Shown: positions 1 to 7,970 of the stretch, one piece after another | Numbering within the stretch: the stretch's first letter is position 1 | How the letters are laid out: every line of letters begins with the position of its first letter | NCBI GenBank assembly: GCA_947630385.1 | Contig: CANRHG010000006.1 | Span: 1 to 25,592 of the forward strand | Length of the DNA: 25,592 nt | Source: an uncultured Eubacteriaceae bacterium | GTDB lineage: Bacteria; Bacillota; Clostridia; Eubacteriales; Eubacteriaceae | Direction: 5' to 3' | The notes under the pieces: model-generated | The model's input: only the letters and a program-made list of their open reading frames with translations | Databases searched by the model: none | Told to the model about the DNA's origin: nothing | Made by a program: the position numbers and the translations under genes

Positions 1-385
1 GGCCTAAAAAAAAAGCCACGCTATCGACGCCTTGATGATCTCGGGCAACACGGGAGCCCTTCCCTGTGGGGTCGTCTATAAACGGATCAAGAAGAGAGCC
101 CACAATCGTCAGATCCACCGGGCGAAATTTTTAAAAGGTGGGGTAAGACGGAGAGCCCAGACGGACTTTGAAATGTTTGGCTTTCGGCTAGGCGATCGGG
201 TCCTCTTTGAAGGAAGAGAAGTCTTTGTGACGGCCAGGCGAAAGAGCGGTTATTTCAAAGTTGGACTTCCCGACGGCTCGTTTGTAAAAGATGGAGTAAA
301 CTGTAGAAAACTAAAACTTATAGAAAGAGCTAAAGGGACTCTTACGGTCTCTGAACAAAGAAAAGATTTAAGGATCGCAGCTTAG
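1..385 (+). CDS. iscB: RNA-guided HNH/RuvC nuclease IscB, C-terminal fragment
   Basis: Cut by the window start; only the RuvC-III strand and C-terminal domain are present. Reading from nt 14 gives SHAIDAL, the RuvC-III HxxDA signature (His codon 17-19, Asp codon 26-28). It is followed by YKRIKKRAHNRQIH, KGGVRRR, a GFRLGDRV segment and RRKSGYF, which I recognise as the C-terminal part of IscB, the transposon-derived ancestor of Cas9 that uses an omega-RNA guide. The N-terminal half, HNH domain and omega-RNA, normally upstream, lie outside the window. The frame breaks at an A9 run (nt 6-14): the upstream frame gives GLKKKPRY, the downstream frame meets a TAA at nt 5-7, and removing one A would give GLKKSHAIDA. 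So this is either a frameshifted copy, a sequencing indel, or slippage-dependent expression. Its stop is 5 nt before rsfS. Family assignment is fairly firm; intactness is unknown. Confidence 0.8.
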
Positions 386-390
386 TAAAA

Positions 391-768
391 ATGAAAAAGA
401 AAACTCGAACTTCAAACTTTGAGATAGAAGAATCAAAGAAACTAGCCGAAAATATCGTGGAAATTATCGACGACAAAAAAGGTCGGGACACCGCTTTGAT
501 CGATTTAAACGGGCTTTCCATCCTTTTTGATTATTTCGTCATCACCAGTGCGACCAACGAGCGTCAGGTGAGGGCCATCGCGAACGCCGTCGAAGACGAA
601 CTGGCCAAGGAAGGGATCGAGCCCGACAAGATCGAAGGCAAGCACTCCGAACGCTGGATCGTTCTCGATTACGGAGACGTCGTCGTACACGTTTTCCACG
701 AAGATGACCGCGACTTCTACAATCTTGAAAGATTGTGGAAAGAGGGGCAAAATATTACGTATAAGTAA
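391..768 (+). CDS. rsfS: Ribosomal silencing factor RsfS
   Basis: RsfS (Iojap/RsfA, DUF143) binds ribosomal protein L14 on the 50S subunit and blocks subunit joining when nutrients are scarce. The 125-residue product has the family core: an N-terminal helix with KLAENIVEIIDDKKG, then ALIDLNGLSILFDYFVI, TSATNERQVRAIANAVED, HSERWIVLDYGDVVVHVFH and a terminal FYNLERLW. Full length for the family. ATG at 391 is the only sensible start, 5 nt after the iscB stop, and I see no clear Shine-Dalgarno sequence before it. RsfS is usually the last gene of an obgE-nadD-yqeK-rsfS array; here an iscB gene precedes it directly, suggesting the mobile gene inserted upstream of rsfS. Two hairpins follow at 778-798 and 801-831. 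Confidence 0.95.
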   Translation: MKKKTRTSNFEIEESKKLAENIVEIIDDKKGRDTALIDLNGLSILFDYFVITSATNERQVRAIANAVEDELAKEGIEPDKIEGKHSERWIVLDYGDVVVHVFHEDDRDFYNLERLWKEGQNITYK

Positions 769-777
769 AACAGGAGG

Positions 778-798
778 CGTTGGAGAATATTTCCAACG
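778..798 (+). other. 7-bp hairpin after rsfS
   Basis: CGTTGGA (778-784) is complementary to TCCAACG (792-798) around a 7-nt loop. It lies between the rsfS stop and the terminator at 801-831 and is preceded by an AGGAGG at 772-777 with no credible start codon in range. It may be an RNA 3'-end stabiliser or part of a termination/attenuation structure upstream of ychF. Confidence 0.5.
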
Positions 799-800
799 GT

Positions 801-831
801 AAAAAATGTAGGTTAGCCTACGTTTTTTTTT
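801..831 (+). terminator. Intrinsic terminator between rsfS and ychF
   Basis: GTAGG (808-812) and CCTAC (817-821) form a stem around TTAG, extended by a T-G pair and by A6 (801-806) against the downstream T9 run (823-831). It would work in both orientations. The T-run ends only 13 nt before the ychF ATG, leaving no room for a promoter behind it, so ychF expression would need read-through, or a promoter overlapping or preceding the terminator. Confidence 0.85.
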
Positions 832-844
832 GCAAACGAAAATC

Positions 845-1927
845 ATGAAAATAGGTATAGTCGGACTTCCTAACGTAGGGAAAAGTACGATCTTTAACGC
901 GCTGACGAACGCCGGGGCCGAGTCGGCGAACTATCCGTTTTGTACGATCGAATCAAACGTCGGCGTCGTGGCCGTTCCGGACGAGCGGTTGGACAAACTC
1001 GGCGAGCTGTATAAGACCAAAAAAATCGTTCCCACGACGATCGAGTTCGTCGACATCGCGGGCCTAGTTAAAGGCGCTAGCCAGGGCGAAGGACTGGGGA
1101 ACAAGTTTTTAAGCCACATCCGAGAGGTGGACGCGATTTTACACGTGCTGCGCTGCTTTAATAACGACGATATTGCCCACGTCAGCGGGACGGTCAATCC
1201 GGTCGACGATCTTGAAACGGTCAATCTGGAACTCATTTTGGCGGATCTTGAAATTCTCGAGCGTCGTTTGGAAAAGACGAAAAAACTTGCCCGAAACGTA
1301 AAAGAAGAACGAAAAAATTTGGAGATCCTGGAAAAACTCGTCTCTGAGCTGCAGGCGGGCCGTTTCCCGGATCTTAAAAACTACTCAAAAGACGAGCTTG
1401 AATTTATAAAATCGCTTCAACTCATCACGACCAAACCCGTACTTTACGTCGCCAACGTCGGGGAAGACGATCTGGGTGAAGACAACGAGTATGTGGTAAA
1501 CTTAAAAGAATACGTGAAAGATCCAAACAAAGTTCTTAAAATTTCCGCCCAAATCGAACAGGAACTCTCACAGCTCGACGAAGAAGAAATGGCTCTGTTC
1601 TTACAGGATATGGGGATCGACGATTCGGGCCTTAAACGCGTCATCAAGTCTTCCTATGACCTGTTGGGACTCATGTCCTTTTTAACGGCCGGACCCGACG
1701 AGTGTAGGGCCTGGACGATCAAAAAAGGCACAAAAGCCCCCGAAGCGGCGGGAAAGGTCCATTCGGACATGCAAAAGGGTTTTATCCGGGCGGAAGTCAC
1801 CAATTACGAAGACCTTTTAAAATACGGATCCGAAGCGAAAACAAAAGAATTAGGACTTACTAGAATAGAAGGAAAAGATTACGTTATGCAGGACAACGAC
1901 GTTGTTCTGTTCCGTTTCAACGTATAA
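845..1927 (+). CDS. ychF: Redox-regulated ATPase/GTPase YchF (OLA1 family)
   Basis: YchF is a universally conserved Obg-family P-loop NTPase that prefers ATP and associates with ribosomes. The 360-residue product starts with the P-loop GLPNVGKST (residues 7-15), followed by the switch region with FVDIAGLVKGASQGEGLGN, the coiled-coil insertion around residues 130-170, and the C-terminal TGS-like domain ending RIEGKDYVMQDNDVVLFRFNV. Length matches the family. I chose ATG 845 because the P-loop must start immediately after MKIGIV; a TTG in frame at 830 lies inside the terminator T-run. It is followed after 6 nt by a response-regulator gene, so they are probably co-transcribed. Nothing looks damaged. 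Confidence 0.96.
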   Translation: MKIGIVGLPNVGKSTIFNALTNAGAESANYPFCTIESNVGVVAVPDERLDKLGELYKTKKIVPTTIEFVDIAGLVKGASQGEGLGNKFLSHIREVDAILHVLRCFNNDDIAHVSGTVNPVDDLETVNLELILADLEILERRLEKTKKLARNVKEERKNLEILEKLVSELQAGRFPDLKNYSKDELEFIKSLQLITTKPVLYVANVGEDDLGEDNEYVVNLKEYVKDPNKVLKISAQIEQELSQLDEEEMALFLQDMGIDDSGLKRVIKSSYDLLGLMSFLTAGPDECRAWTIKKGTKAPEAAGKVHSDMQKGFIRAEVTNYEDLLKYGSEAKTKELGLTRIEGKDYVMQDNDVVLFRFNV

Positions 1928-1933
1928 CGTATA

Positions 1934-2638
1934 ATGAAAATTTTATTTATTGAAGACGACAAGATGGTCACGGACGCGCTGGAGGAACTTTGCCGGATGC
2001 AAAACATCGACTGCGATGTAGCCAACGAAGGAAACCTGGGGGCGAAGCTCGCCCTAAATCCCATCTACGACGTGATCGTCTTGGATATCATGCTTCCGAA
2101 TAAGGACGGGCTTGAGATCTTAAATCTCATCCGCGAAAACAACATTTCGGTCCCGGTACTGATGCTCACCGCAAAGGGGACGGTCGAGGATAAGGTCAGT
2201 TCGCTCGATCTCGGCGCCGACGACTTTATGGTCAAACCGTTTTCGACCAAAGAGCTGTTTGCCCGTATCCGCGCACTGGCCAGAAGGCTCGATCACGGCC
2301 TGAGCGTCACCAACATCGCCTACGGTGACATCGTTTTCGATCTGGACCGTAACCTCTTGTCTTTTAATGACAAAACCGAACGGCTAACCCAAAAAGAGGC
2401 CAAAATTTTAGAACTCCTACTCAGACGCCCCAATCAGGTCTTTACCCGGGCCCAAATCATCGACCGCGTCTGGGGACTGGATAACATCATCAACCGAAAC
2501 AACATAGAAATATATATCCATAATTTAAGAAAAAAACTCGAAGGTTCAAACGTAAAAATCGATACGTTACGAGGGATCGGCTACATAATAGGTAAGAAAA
2601 ATGTTCAAAACGATCCGTTCGAAGATAGCCTGGTTTAA
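1934..2638 (+). CDS. OmpR-family DNA-binding response regulator
   Basis: A 234-residue two-component response regulator. The receiver domain (about 1-118) has the acidic pocket EDD at 7-9, phospho-acceptor Asp51 (VLDIMLPNKDG), Thr79 and Lys101 (MVKPFS), so phosphotransfer residues are intact. The C-terminal winged-helix Trans_reg_C domain (about 130-224) has LTQKEAKILELLLRRPNQV and the NNIEIYIHNLRKKL recognition region. ATG 1934 is 6 nt after the ychF stop. The 3' end overlaps the histidine kinase gene by 38 nt in another frame, so translation is likely coupled. Together they form a classical OmpR/sensor pair; the stimulus and regulon cannot be inferred from sequence or neighbours. Confidence 0.95.
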   Translation: MKILFIEDDKMVTDALEELCRMQNIDCDVANEGNLGAKLALNPIYDVIVLDIMLPNKDGLEILNLIRENNISVPVLMLTAKGTVEDKVSSLDLGADDFMVKPFSTKELFARIRALARRLDHGLSVTNIAYGDIVFDLDRNLLSFNDKTERLTQKEAKILELLLRRPNQVFTRAQIIDRVWGLDNIINRNNIEIYIHNLRKKLEGSNVKIDTLRGIGYIIGKKNVQNDPFEDSLV

Positions 2639-3836
2639 TGTCGCCACACTGATCGCGTTTTTGTTCTTTTTTATCGTCGCCATCATTCTAATCATCTACG
2701 CGAGCCTGAACTTCACCGGAGAGAATTATTTGAGACAGTCCGCCGAGGAAATCATAAAGGGGGAAGAAGTCTCAAACCGGCCGGTCGCGGATTTTCATCA
2801 GCGTCTGGGATACGGCTACATCTTGTGGAACAAAGACAAAAGCGTCGACGAACAGTCGATAAATAGCCCCGGACTCGTCGAGCAGGCTTATGGCGTGCTG
2901 GATGAGGGCCGCAACAATTATTTTTCTTCCGTAAACAGCGACGATCAAAGCTACCGGGTCTATACGACAAAATTTGAAAAACTGGGAAAGACGTATTACC
3001 TGCAAGTCTTTCAGGACCTGTATACGGAAAACGCGATCATCAGCTACGTCGTCACGATCCTGCTCGCGATCGGGCTGTTGGGCTTTATCTGCCTACTTCC
3101 GATCAGCAACATCTTAGCCGGCCGGGCTTTGATCCCGGTCAAAAAAAGCTTTGAAGACCAAAAGCAGTTTATAGCGGACGCGTCCCACGAACTGCGTTCG
3201 CCCCTTACGGTGGTCCGGACCTCACTCGAAGTCTTGAATATGAAAGAAAACGAGACCATCGGCGAGAACAAAAAATGGATCGACAACATCGAGCTCGAAG
3301 CCGACAACATGAGCCATCTGATCACGCAGCTTTTATGGATCGCCCAGGCGGAAAATCAAAAGCTCTTTTACAACGACCAAAACGAGGATTTGAGCAGCAT
3401 CGTTAAAGAAGTGGTCATGCTCATGGAGCCTAATGCCGAAGACAACGACATCGATTTGATCAGTTTCATCGATGAGAATATAAATTTTTACGGCGACCAG
3501 GACAAGCTCGTACAGCTTTTTCGCATTTTTGTCGACAACGCCATAAAATACACGCCCGATGGCGGGGAGATCACCGTGGAACTGACGCAGGATAAGAAAA
3601 ACGTCGTCTTTACGATCACCGATACCGGCGTTGGGATCGCAAAAGAAGAAATGGAGCAGATTTTTGACCGGTTTTACCGGTGCGACAACGCGCGAAAGCG
3701 TGGAGCCGGTGGATCTGGCTTGGGGCTCAACATCGCCCGTTCGATCGTCGAAAACTACAACGGAAAAATAATCACAGAAAGTGAGCTCAATAAAGGAACC
3801 ACTTTTAAAATAGAACTACCGAAAACAGCGTTTTGA
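2601..3836 (+). CDS. Membrane sensor histidine kinase
   Basis: A 411-residue sensor kinase, partner of the preceding regulator. One membrane segment (about 11-34), an extracytoplasmic sensing region (about 35-143), a second membrane segment (about 146-172) and a short linker lead to HisKA with the H-box FIADASHELRSPLTV (phospho-His196). The HATPase domain has the N-box with Asn313 (FVDNAIKYTPDGG), G1 DTGVGI (341-346), F-box FDRFYR (355-360) and G2 GGSGLGL (370-376). All catalytic boxes are present. The linker seems too short for a full HAMP domain. The sensing domain is not one I recognise. ATG 2601 lies within the regulator ORF, and the stop overlaps the TTG start of trmL. Confidence 0.95.
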   Translation: MFKTIRSKIAWFNVATLIAFLFFFIVAIILIIYASLNFTGENYLRQSAEEIIKGEEVSNRPVADFHQRLGYGYILWNKDKSVDEQSINSPGLVEQAYGVLDEGRNNYFSSVNSDDQSYRVYTTKFEKLGKTYYLQVFQDLYTENAIISYVVTILLAIGLLGFICLLPISNILAGRALIPVKKSFEDQKQFIADASHELRSPLTVVRTSLEVLNMKENETIGENKKWIDNIELEADNMSHLITQLLWIAQAENQKLFYNDQNEDLSSIVKEVVMLMEPNAEDNDIDLISFIDENINFYGDQDKLVQLFRIFVDNAIKYTPDGGEITVELTQDKKNVVFTITDTGVGIAKEEMEQIFDRFYRCDNARKRGAGGSGLGLNIARSIVENYNGKIITESELNKGTTFKIELPKTAF

Positions 3837-4300
3837 TTAACATAGTATTATACGAGCCCGATATTCCTTCTAATACGGGAAATATCGCCCGGAGTTGCGT
3901 TTTGACCGATTCGGTCTTACACCTTATTAAGCCTTTGGGTTTTTCGCTCGACGACAAATATTTAAAAAGAGCGGGTCTCGACTACTGGGACTTGTTAAAG
4001 CTTAAGGTTTACGACAACTTCGATGATTTTTTAGAAAAAAACAAAGACGCCGAGATTTTTGTACTCAGCACGAAAGCGGACCGGCGCCTCGATGAGATGG
4101 ACGTTCCCGATGGGGCCTATCTTCTGTTCGGAAAAGAGACGGCCGGACTTCCCGAGGAAATCCATAAAAAATACGCGGACCGACGTTTTCGAATCCCGAT
4201 GAGGGATCATGAAAAATGCCGCTCGCTTAATCTGGCCAACAGCGTAAATATCGCTTTGTACGAAGCGCTTCGCCAACACGATTATTTTGATCTAAAATGA
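3833..4300 (+). CDS. trmL: tRNA (cytidine/uridine-34-2'-O)-methyltransferase TrmL
   Basis: SPOUT-class methyltransferase that 2'-O-methylates the wobble nucleotide of certain leucine tRNAs using S-adenosylmethionine. The 155-residue product begins INIVLYEPDIPSNTGNIARS, typical of TrmL, and has the knot motifs LFGKETAGLPEEI and IPMRDHEKCRSLNLANSVNIALYEAL. Full length. The start is TTG at 3833, overlapping the kinase TGA stop (TTGA), which indicates coupling; there is no upstream ATG compatible with the family N-terminus. The stop overlaps the next ATG (ATGA). Assignment is firm at family level; substrate specificity follows the family. Confidence 0.93.
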   Translation: MINIVLYEPDIPSNTGNIARSCVLTDSVLHLIKPLGFSLDDKYLKRAGLDYWDLLKLKVYDNFDDFLEKNKDAEIFVLSTKADRRLDEMDVPDGAYLLFGKETAGLPEEIHKKYADRRFRIPMRDHEKCRSLNLANSVNIALYEALRQHDYFDLK

Positions 4301-5394
4301 ATTCCAAAAAGATAATTGATTTTTTAAAAAAATATTACAATTATATTTTATTTATTCTCGTAGCCGGTATCACCTGCTATTTTATCTACAAACAAGTCAA
4401 TTTTCGGGAATTTTATAACATTTTAAAACATTCTAAGGGGGGCTACATCCTCGCGGCGGTCTTAACGCTCGTTTTATATTGGGTCATGGAAGCGGGGATG
4501 CTTCTGGTTTTGATCCGCTTTGAATACCCGCAGGAAAGCTTCCGTCACGCCTTTACCTTGATGATGATCGGTCAGTATTACAACCAGGTCACGCCCAGTT
4601 CCTCGGGAGGGCAGCCACTGCAACTGATCGATATGGTCAGCACGGGCGTGTCTCCCGGTTTTGGGACGGCCGTCCTCGTTCAAAAATACGCGCTCTATCA
4701 AATTTCGGTGACCTTGATCGGAATCATAGGGGTCCTGAGCAACCTAAAACTGATTTTTACCTGGATCCCCCTCGGGCGCATCATGCTCTATATCGGACTG
4801 GCCATCAACCTGGCCGGCTCCATCTTAATTATCGTCATCGCTTTAAATCCAAAATTTGCCAAGGTACTGCTCAATTTTTTGGTTCGAACCGGTCTTAAAT
4901 TTCACATTATTAAAGATGAAAAGAAGTGGTACGGCCGTGTACAAAATTTCCTCGACGAATACGAAAGCGCGATCTTAGGTCTAAAAGATCATATTTTTAT
5001 CACGATCGGACTTCTTCTTTTTAACCTGTTGGCCATACTCGTCTACTATTTAATTACCTATTTGATCTACCGGGGCCTGGGACTTTCTACCCTGTCGGTC
5101 TTTCGGGTCATTCTGATCCAGTCCGTGCTTTATTTGATGATCGCTTTTGTTCCGCTGCCCGGAGCGGCGGGTGGGGCCGAGATCGGCTTTGCGATCGTCT
5201 TTGGTACGATCTTTGGCGCTACCGTTTCTTCGGTCGCACTCATCACCTGGCGGATCATCACGTTTTATCTGATTTTAATCGTCGGAGGCATCTACTGCGG
5301 TGTTCACTCCCTTCTCTTAACGAAGTATCCTCCGAAAAAGCTTTTGCCAAAAGATGCGAACAATCGATACGAAACACATAAAGAGAGTTCTTAA
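4297..5394 (+). CDS. YbhN/AglD-type flippase-like integral membrane protein
   Basis: A 365-residue polytopic membrane protein of the UPF0104/LPG synthase transmembrane family (PF03706 type). About seven to eight hydrophobic segments are visible (near residues 12-30, 48-75, 130-155, 160-180, 230-258, 263-290, 300-340). The family signatures QVTPSSSGGQPLQLIDM and VPLPGAAGGAEIGFA are present. The catalytic domain of MprF (lysyl-phosphatidylglycerol synthesis) is absent, so it resembles the stand-alone transporter or flippase-like members, whose substrates are mostly unknown. ATG 4297 overlaps the trmL stop by 4 nt, and its 3' end overlaps fumarase alpha by 41 nt, so it lies inside the same operon. 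Function beyond membrane transport or lipid handling is inference. Confidence 0.85.
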   Translation: MNSKKIIDFLKKYYNYILFILVAGITCYFIYKQVNFREFYNILKHSKGGYILAAVLTLVLYWVMEAGMLLVLIRFEYPQESFRHAFTLMMIGQYYNQVTPSSSGGQPLQLIDMVSTGVSPGFGTAVLVQKYALYQISVTLIGIIGVLSNLKLIFTWIPLGRIMLYIGLAINLAGSILIIVIALNPKFAKVLLNFLVRTGLKFHIIKDEKKWYGRVQNFLDEYESAILGLKDHIFITIGLLLFNLLAILVYYLITYLIYRGLGLSTLSVFRVILIQSVLYLMIAFVPLPGAAGGAEIGFAIVFGTIFGATVSSVALITWRIITFYLILIVGGIYCGVHSLLLTKYPPKKLLPKDANNRYETHKESS

Positions 5395-6196
5395 AGAGGC
5401 GCTCAAAGACATCGCCATAATCGCCGATCCACAGATCAAACAAAAGTTGACCGCGTCTTTAAGAACCGAAGAAAATCCCCTTGCTAAAGAAGTCCTGACG
5501 GACATGTTGGAGAACTTTGAAATTGCCGAAAAAAAGGCTCTTCCGATCTGCCAGGATACGGGAATGGCCATAATTTTTATCGAACTGGGTCAGGACGTGA
5601 GGCTCGAGGGCCCCTTTTTATACGACATGGTCAACGAAGCCGTAAGAGAGGCTTACGGTGAAGCTTACCTAAGAAAATCGGTCGTAGACGACCCGCTAAG
5701 AAGAGAGAATACGAAAGACAATACGCCGGCGGTCATACACTTAAGTTTAGTAGAAGGGGACGGGCTTAAAATTGACGTGATTGCCAAAGGTTTTGGCTCG
5801 GAAAATACGAGCAAACTCGCGATGCTAAAACCGGCCGACGGCGTAGAAGGCGTCAAAGAATTTATCATAGACAGTGTTAAAGAAGCCCTCCCAAACGGTT
5901 GCGCGCCCCTGGTCGTGGGGGTCGGGATCGGAGGGGACTTTGAAAGTTGCGCTATAAACGCAAAAAAAGCCCTAAGTCTACCCCTAAATTATAAGAATAA
6001 TGATCCCTTTTATGCGAAACTAGAAGAAGAACTCCTAAAAGAACTAAATAATACCGGAATCGGACCGATGGGGCTTGGGGGCTCGCTTTCGGTCATGGAA
6101 CTAAACATCCTACCGGCTCCGACGCATATAGCGGGTCTACCCGTAGCCGTCAACGTCTGTTGTTACGTAGACCGGCATAAGCAAATCGTTTTATGA
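5354..6196 (+). CDS. Class I fumarate hydratase, alpha subunit (Fe-S)
   Basis: N-terminal half of a two-subunit, oxygen-sensitive [4Fe-4S] hydro-lyase interconverting fumarate and malate. The 280-residue product contains LPICQDTGMAI (Cys66), LPNGCAPLVVGVGIGG (Cys183) and AVNVCCYVDRHK (Cys269/270). Their spacing is close to that of the three cluster cysteines of single-chain class I fumarases, so these are the probable ligands. The paralogous L-tartrate dehydratase alpha subunit (TtdA) cannot be excluded by eye, but pairing with an aminotransferase favours fumarase. ATG 5354 lies 41 nt inside the preceding membrane-protein gene; the stop overlaps the beta-subunit start (ATGA). An Fe-S fumarase fits an anaerobic lifestyle. 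Confidence 0.92.
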   Translation: MRTIDTKHIKRVLKEALKDIAIIADPQIKQKLTASLRTEENPLAKEVLTDMLENFEIAEKKALPICQDTGMAIIFIELGQDVRLEGPFLYDMVNEAVREAYGEAYLRKSVVDDPLRRENTKDNTPAVIHLSLVEGDGLKIDVIAKGFGSENTSKLAMLKPADGVEGVKEFIIDSVKEALPNGCAPLVVGVGIGGDFESCAINAKKALSLPLNYKNNDPFYAKLEEELLKELNNTGIGPMGLGGSLSVMELNILPAPTHIAGLPVAVNVCCYVDRHKQIVL

Positions 6197-6723
6197 AACA
6201 CTTAAATCTTCCCTTAAAGAATAAGGACGAATTAAAATCCCTTCACGTTGCAGACAAAGTCCTACTTTCCGGAAAACTCCTCGTGGCCCGCGACGCGGCC
6301 CACGAACGCTTATGTAAAGATCCGAAGAAAATCCCCATTGAACTAGCAAATAATTTCATTTATTATATGGGACCGACCCCAACGCCGCCCGGACAGGTGA
6401 TCGGCTCGGCCGGTCCGACGACCTCTCACCGTATGGATAAATATACACCGACCCTGCTAGATCTGGGTCTGGCCGGTACCATCGGTAAAGGTAAAAGAAG
6501 TATAGAAGTTGTAAATAGTATAATTGAAAACGGCAGCGTGTATTTTATCACCGTCGGGGGCTGTGGTGCCCTGCTGCAGGACAGAATAAAAGCTAACAAA
6601 ATATTACTTTATGAAGATCTCGGGCCCGAAGCGGTCCGTGAGATCGAAGTTGAGAAGTTCCCGGTTTACGTCGCGATCGATAGTTTCGGGAAAAATATAT
6701 TTGATCTGGAGGTAGAAAAATGA
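6193..6723 (+). CDS. Class I fumarate hydratase, beta subunit
   Basis: C-terminal half of the class I fumarase, which combines with the alpha subunit to complete the active site. The 176-residue product has LHVADKVLLSGKLLVARDAAHERL, the family sequence IYYMGPTPTPPGQVIGSAGPTT, then SHRMDKYTPTLLDLGL, GTIGKGKRS and VGGCGALL. Full length for the beta subunit. ATG 6193 overlaps the alpha-subunit stop; the TGA overlaps the start of the aminotransferase. A GGAGG at 6708-6712 near its 3' end serves that next gene. Confidence 0.92.
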   Translation: MKHLNLPLKNKDELKSLHVADKVLLSGKLLVARDAAHERLCKDPKKIPIELANNFIYYMGPTPTPPGQVIGSAGPTTSHRMDKYTPTLLDLGLAGTIGKGKRSIEVVNSIIENGSVYFITVGGCGALLQDRIKANKILLYEDLGPEAVREIEVEKFPVYVAIDSFGKNIFDLEVEK

Positions 6724-7955
6724 GAATGGTCATCGAAGATTCGGTTCGGGAAGCCGGTACGGATCCAATTTTTGCCGTCGCGGCAAAAGCGGCTGAGGCT
6801 ACCGAAAAATATGGCGCGGAAAATGTAATCAATTCTACAATCGGAGCTCTGATGGACGATGAGGGAGCTTTGGTGACGTTTGATGAAGTTTTTAATACGT
6901 TAAAAGCACTTCCAGATTCTGAAATATCAAATTACGCCGATATTGGGGGACTTCCCGAATTTCTGGAAAACGTACAAACCGCTTGCTTTAGGGATAAACG
7001 GCCTAAGGCCCACATCCGCGCTGTGGCTACGCCTGGAGGGACGGGCGCCATCCGCCACACGGTTGCCAATTATACGAACTACGGCGATGAGATCTTAATT
7101 CCCGACTGGCACTGGGCGCCTTACCAGACGATCGCCCAGGAAAATCGGCGCGGCTTTCACATCTTTAAACTCTTCAACGATGAAGGGCGCTTTAACCTTG
7201 AGTCCTACGAAGAAGAGTTTAAGAAACTGTATCAAAAGCAGGGAAGAATTCTTTCCATCTTAAATACGCCGGCCCACAATCCGACCGGCTTTAGCCTAAA
7301 TCTCGACGAATGGAAAGAACTGATCGATTTTTGGAAAAAAGAAGCGCTTGAAAATCCGGACAAGCCCATCATCGTTTTGGTGGACATCGCCTACATCGAT
7401 TTTGCCAAAGAAGGTTCCCGCGACTTCATGCCGCTTTTGGCCGACTTACCGGAAAATATTTTACCTTTATTTGCGTTTAGCGCTTCAAAAGGGTATACGA
7501 TGTACGGGCTTCGTAACGGTGCCCTGATCTGTGCCGCGCCGACCGAAGAGATCGCCGACGAGTTCGCGGCCAGTGCCGTCTTTTCCAACCGTGGGACCTG
7601 GTCGAACGGTACGCGGGGCGCGATGAAGACGCTCTCCGACATCGTCGCGGACGAAGAAAAATACGCCCGTTTTTTAGAAGAACAAAACCAAAACCGGGAC
7701 ATGCTACGTAAACGCGGGGACGCGCTGGTCGAAGAGTCCGAAAAAGTAGGCCTTCCCATCTGCAGTTACGACGACGGCTTTTTCATGAGCATTCCCTGCG
7801 ACAAGCCAAAAGAAGTGGCGGAATTACTTTACGACGATAACATTTTTTTGATCGCTCTCAAGAACGGCCTGAGGGTAGCCCTTTGCGCGGTTTCGGAAGA
7901 GAAATGTCGCAAAATTCCCAAAGCCGTCAAAGAAGCGATCGAAAAATTAAAATAA
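6720..7955 (+). CDS. PLP-dependent aminotransferase, class I/II (aromatic/aspartate-like)
   Basis: A 411-residue fold-type I aminotransferase, cytosolic. Visible landmarks: GGTGAIRH near 106-113 (cofactor phosphate region), NTPAHNPTG with Asn187, Asp222-x-x-Tyr225 (VDIAYIDF), Schiff-base Lys257 in SASKGYTMYGLR, and Arg265. The sequence resembles the TyrB/aromatic branch more than AspC of Bacillus; substrate is not certain. The ATG at 6720 overlaps the fumarase stop and is preceded by GGAGG 7 nt away, one of the best ribosome-binding sites in the window; MVIED at 6726 is an alternative start. Linked to fumarase, it could join fumarate/malate/oxaloacetate with aspartate metabolism, an inference from context. 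Confidence 0.9.
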   Translation: MRMVIEDSVREAGTDPIFAVAAKAAEATEKYGAENVINSTIGALMDDEGALVTFDEVFNTLKALPDSEISNYADIGGLPEFLENVQTACFRDKRPKAHIRAVATPGGTGAIRHTVANYTNYGDEILIPDWHWAPYQTIAQENRRGFHIFKLFNDEGRFNLESYEEEFKKLYQKQGRILSILNTPAHNPTGFSLNLDEWKELIDFWKKEALENPDKPIIVLVDIAYIDFAKEGSRDFMPLLADLPENILPLFAFSASKGYTMYGLRNGALICAAPTEEIADEFAASAVFSNRGTWSNGTRGAMKTLSDIVADEEKYARFLEEQNQNRDMLRKRGDALVEESEKVGLPICSYDDGFFMSIPCDKPKEVAELLYDDNIFLIALKNGLRVALCAVSEEKCRKIPKAVKEAIEKLK

Positions 7956-7970
7956 CCTAGAAGAGGTGAC

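Noticed and set aside
772..844. AGGAGG followed by a possible TTG-initiated 22-codon ORF after rsfS
   Set aside because: Only 2 nt separate AGGAGG from the TTG, the ORF spans two hairpins and the terminator, and the peptide (ending in the T-run) looks accidental.
5354..6723. L-tartrate dehydratase (TtdAB) instead of fumarase
   Set aside because: The families are close and not separable by eye, but no tartrate transport or regulator gene is linked; fumarase with an aminotransferase is the simpler reading.
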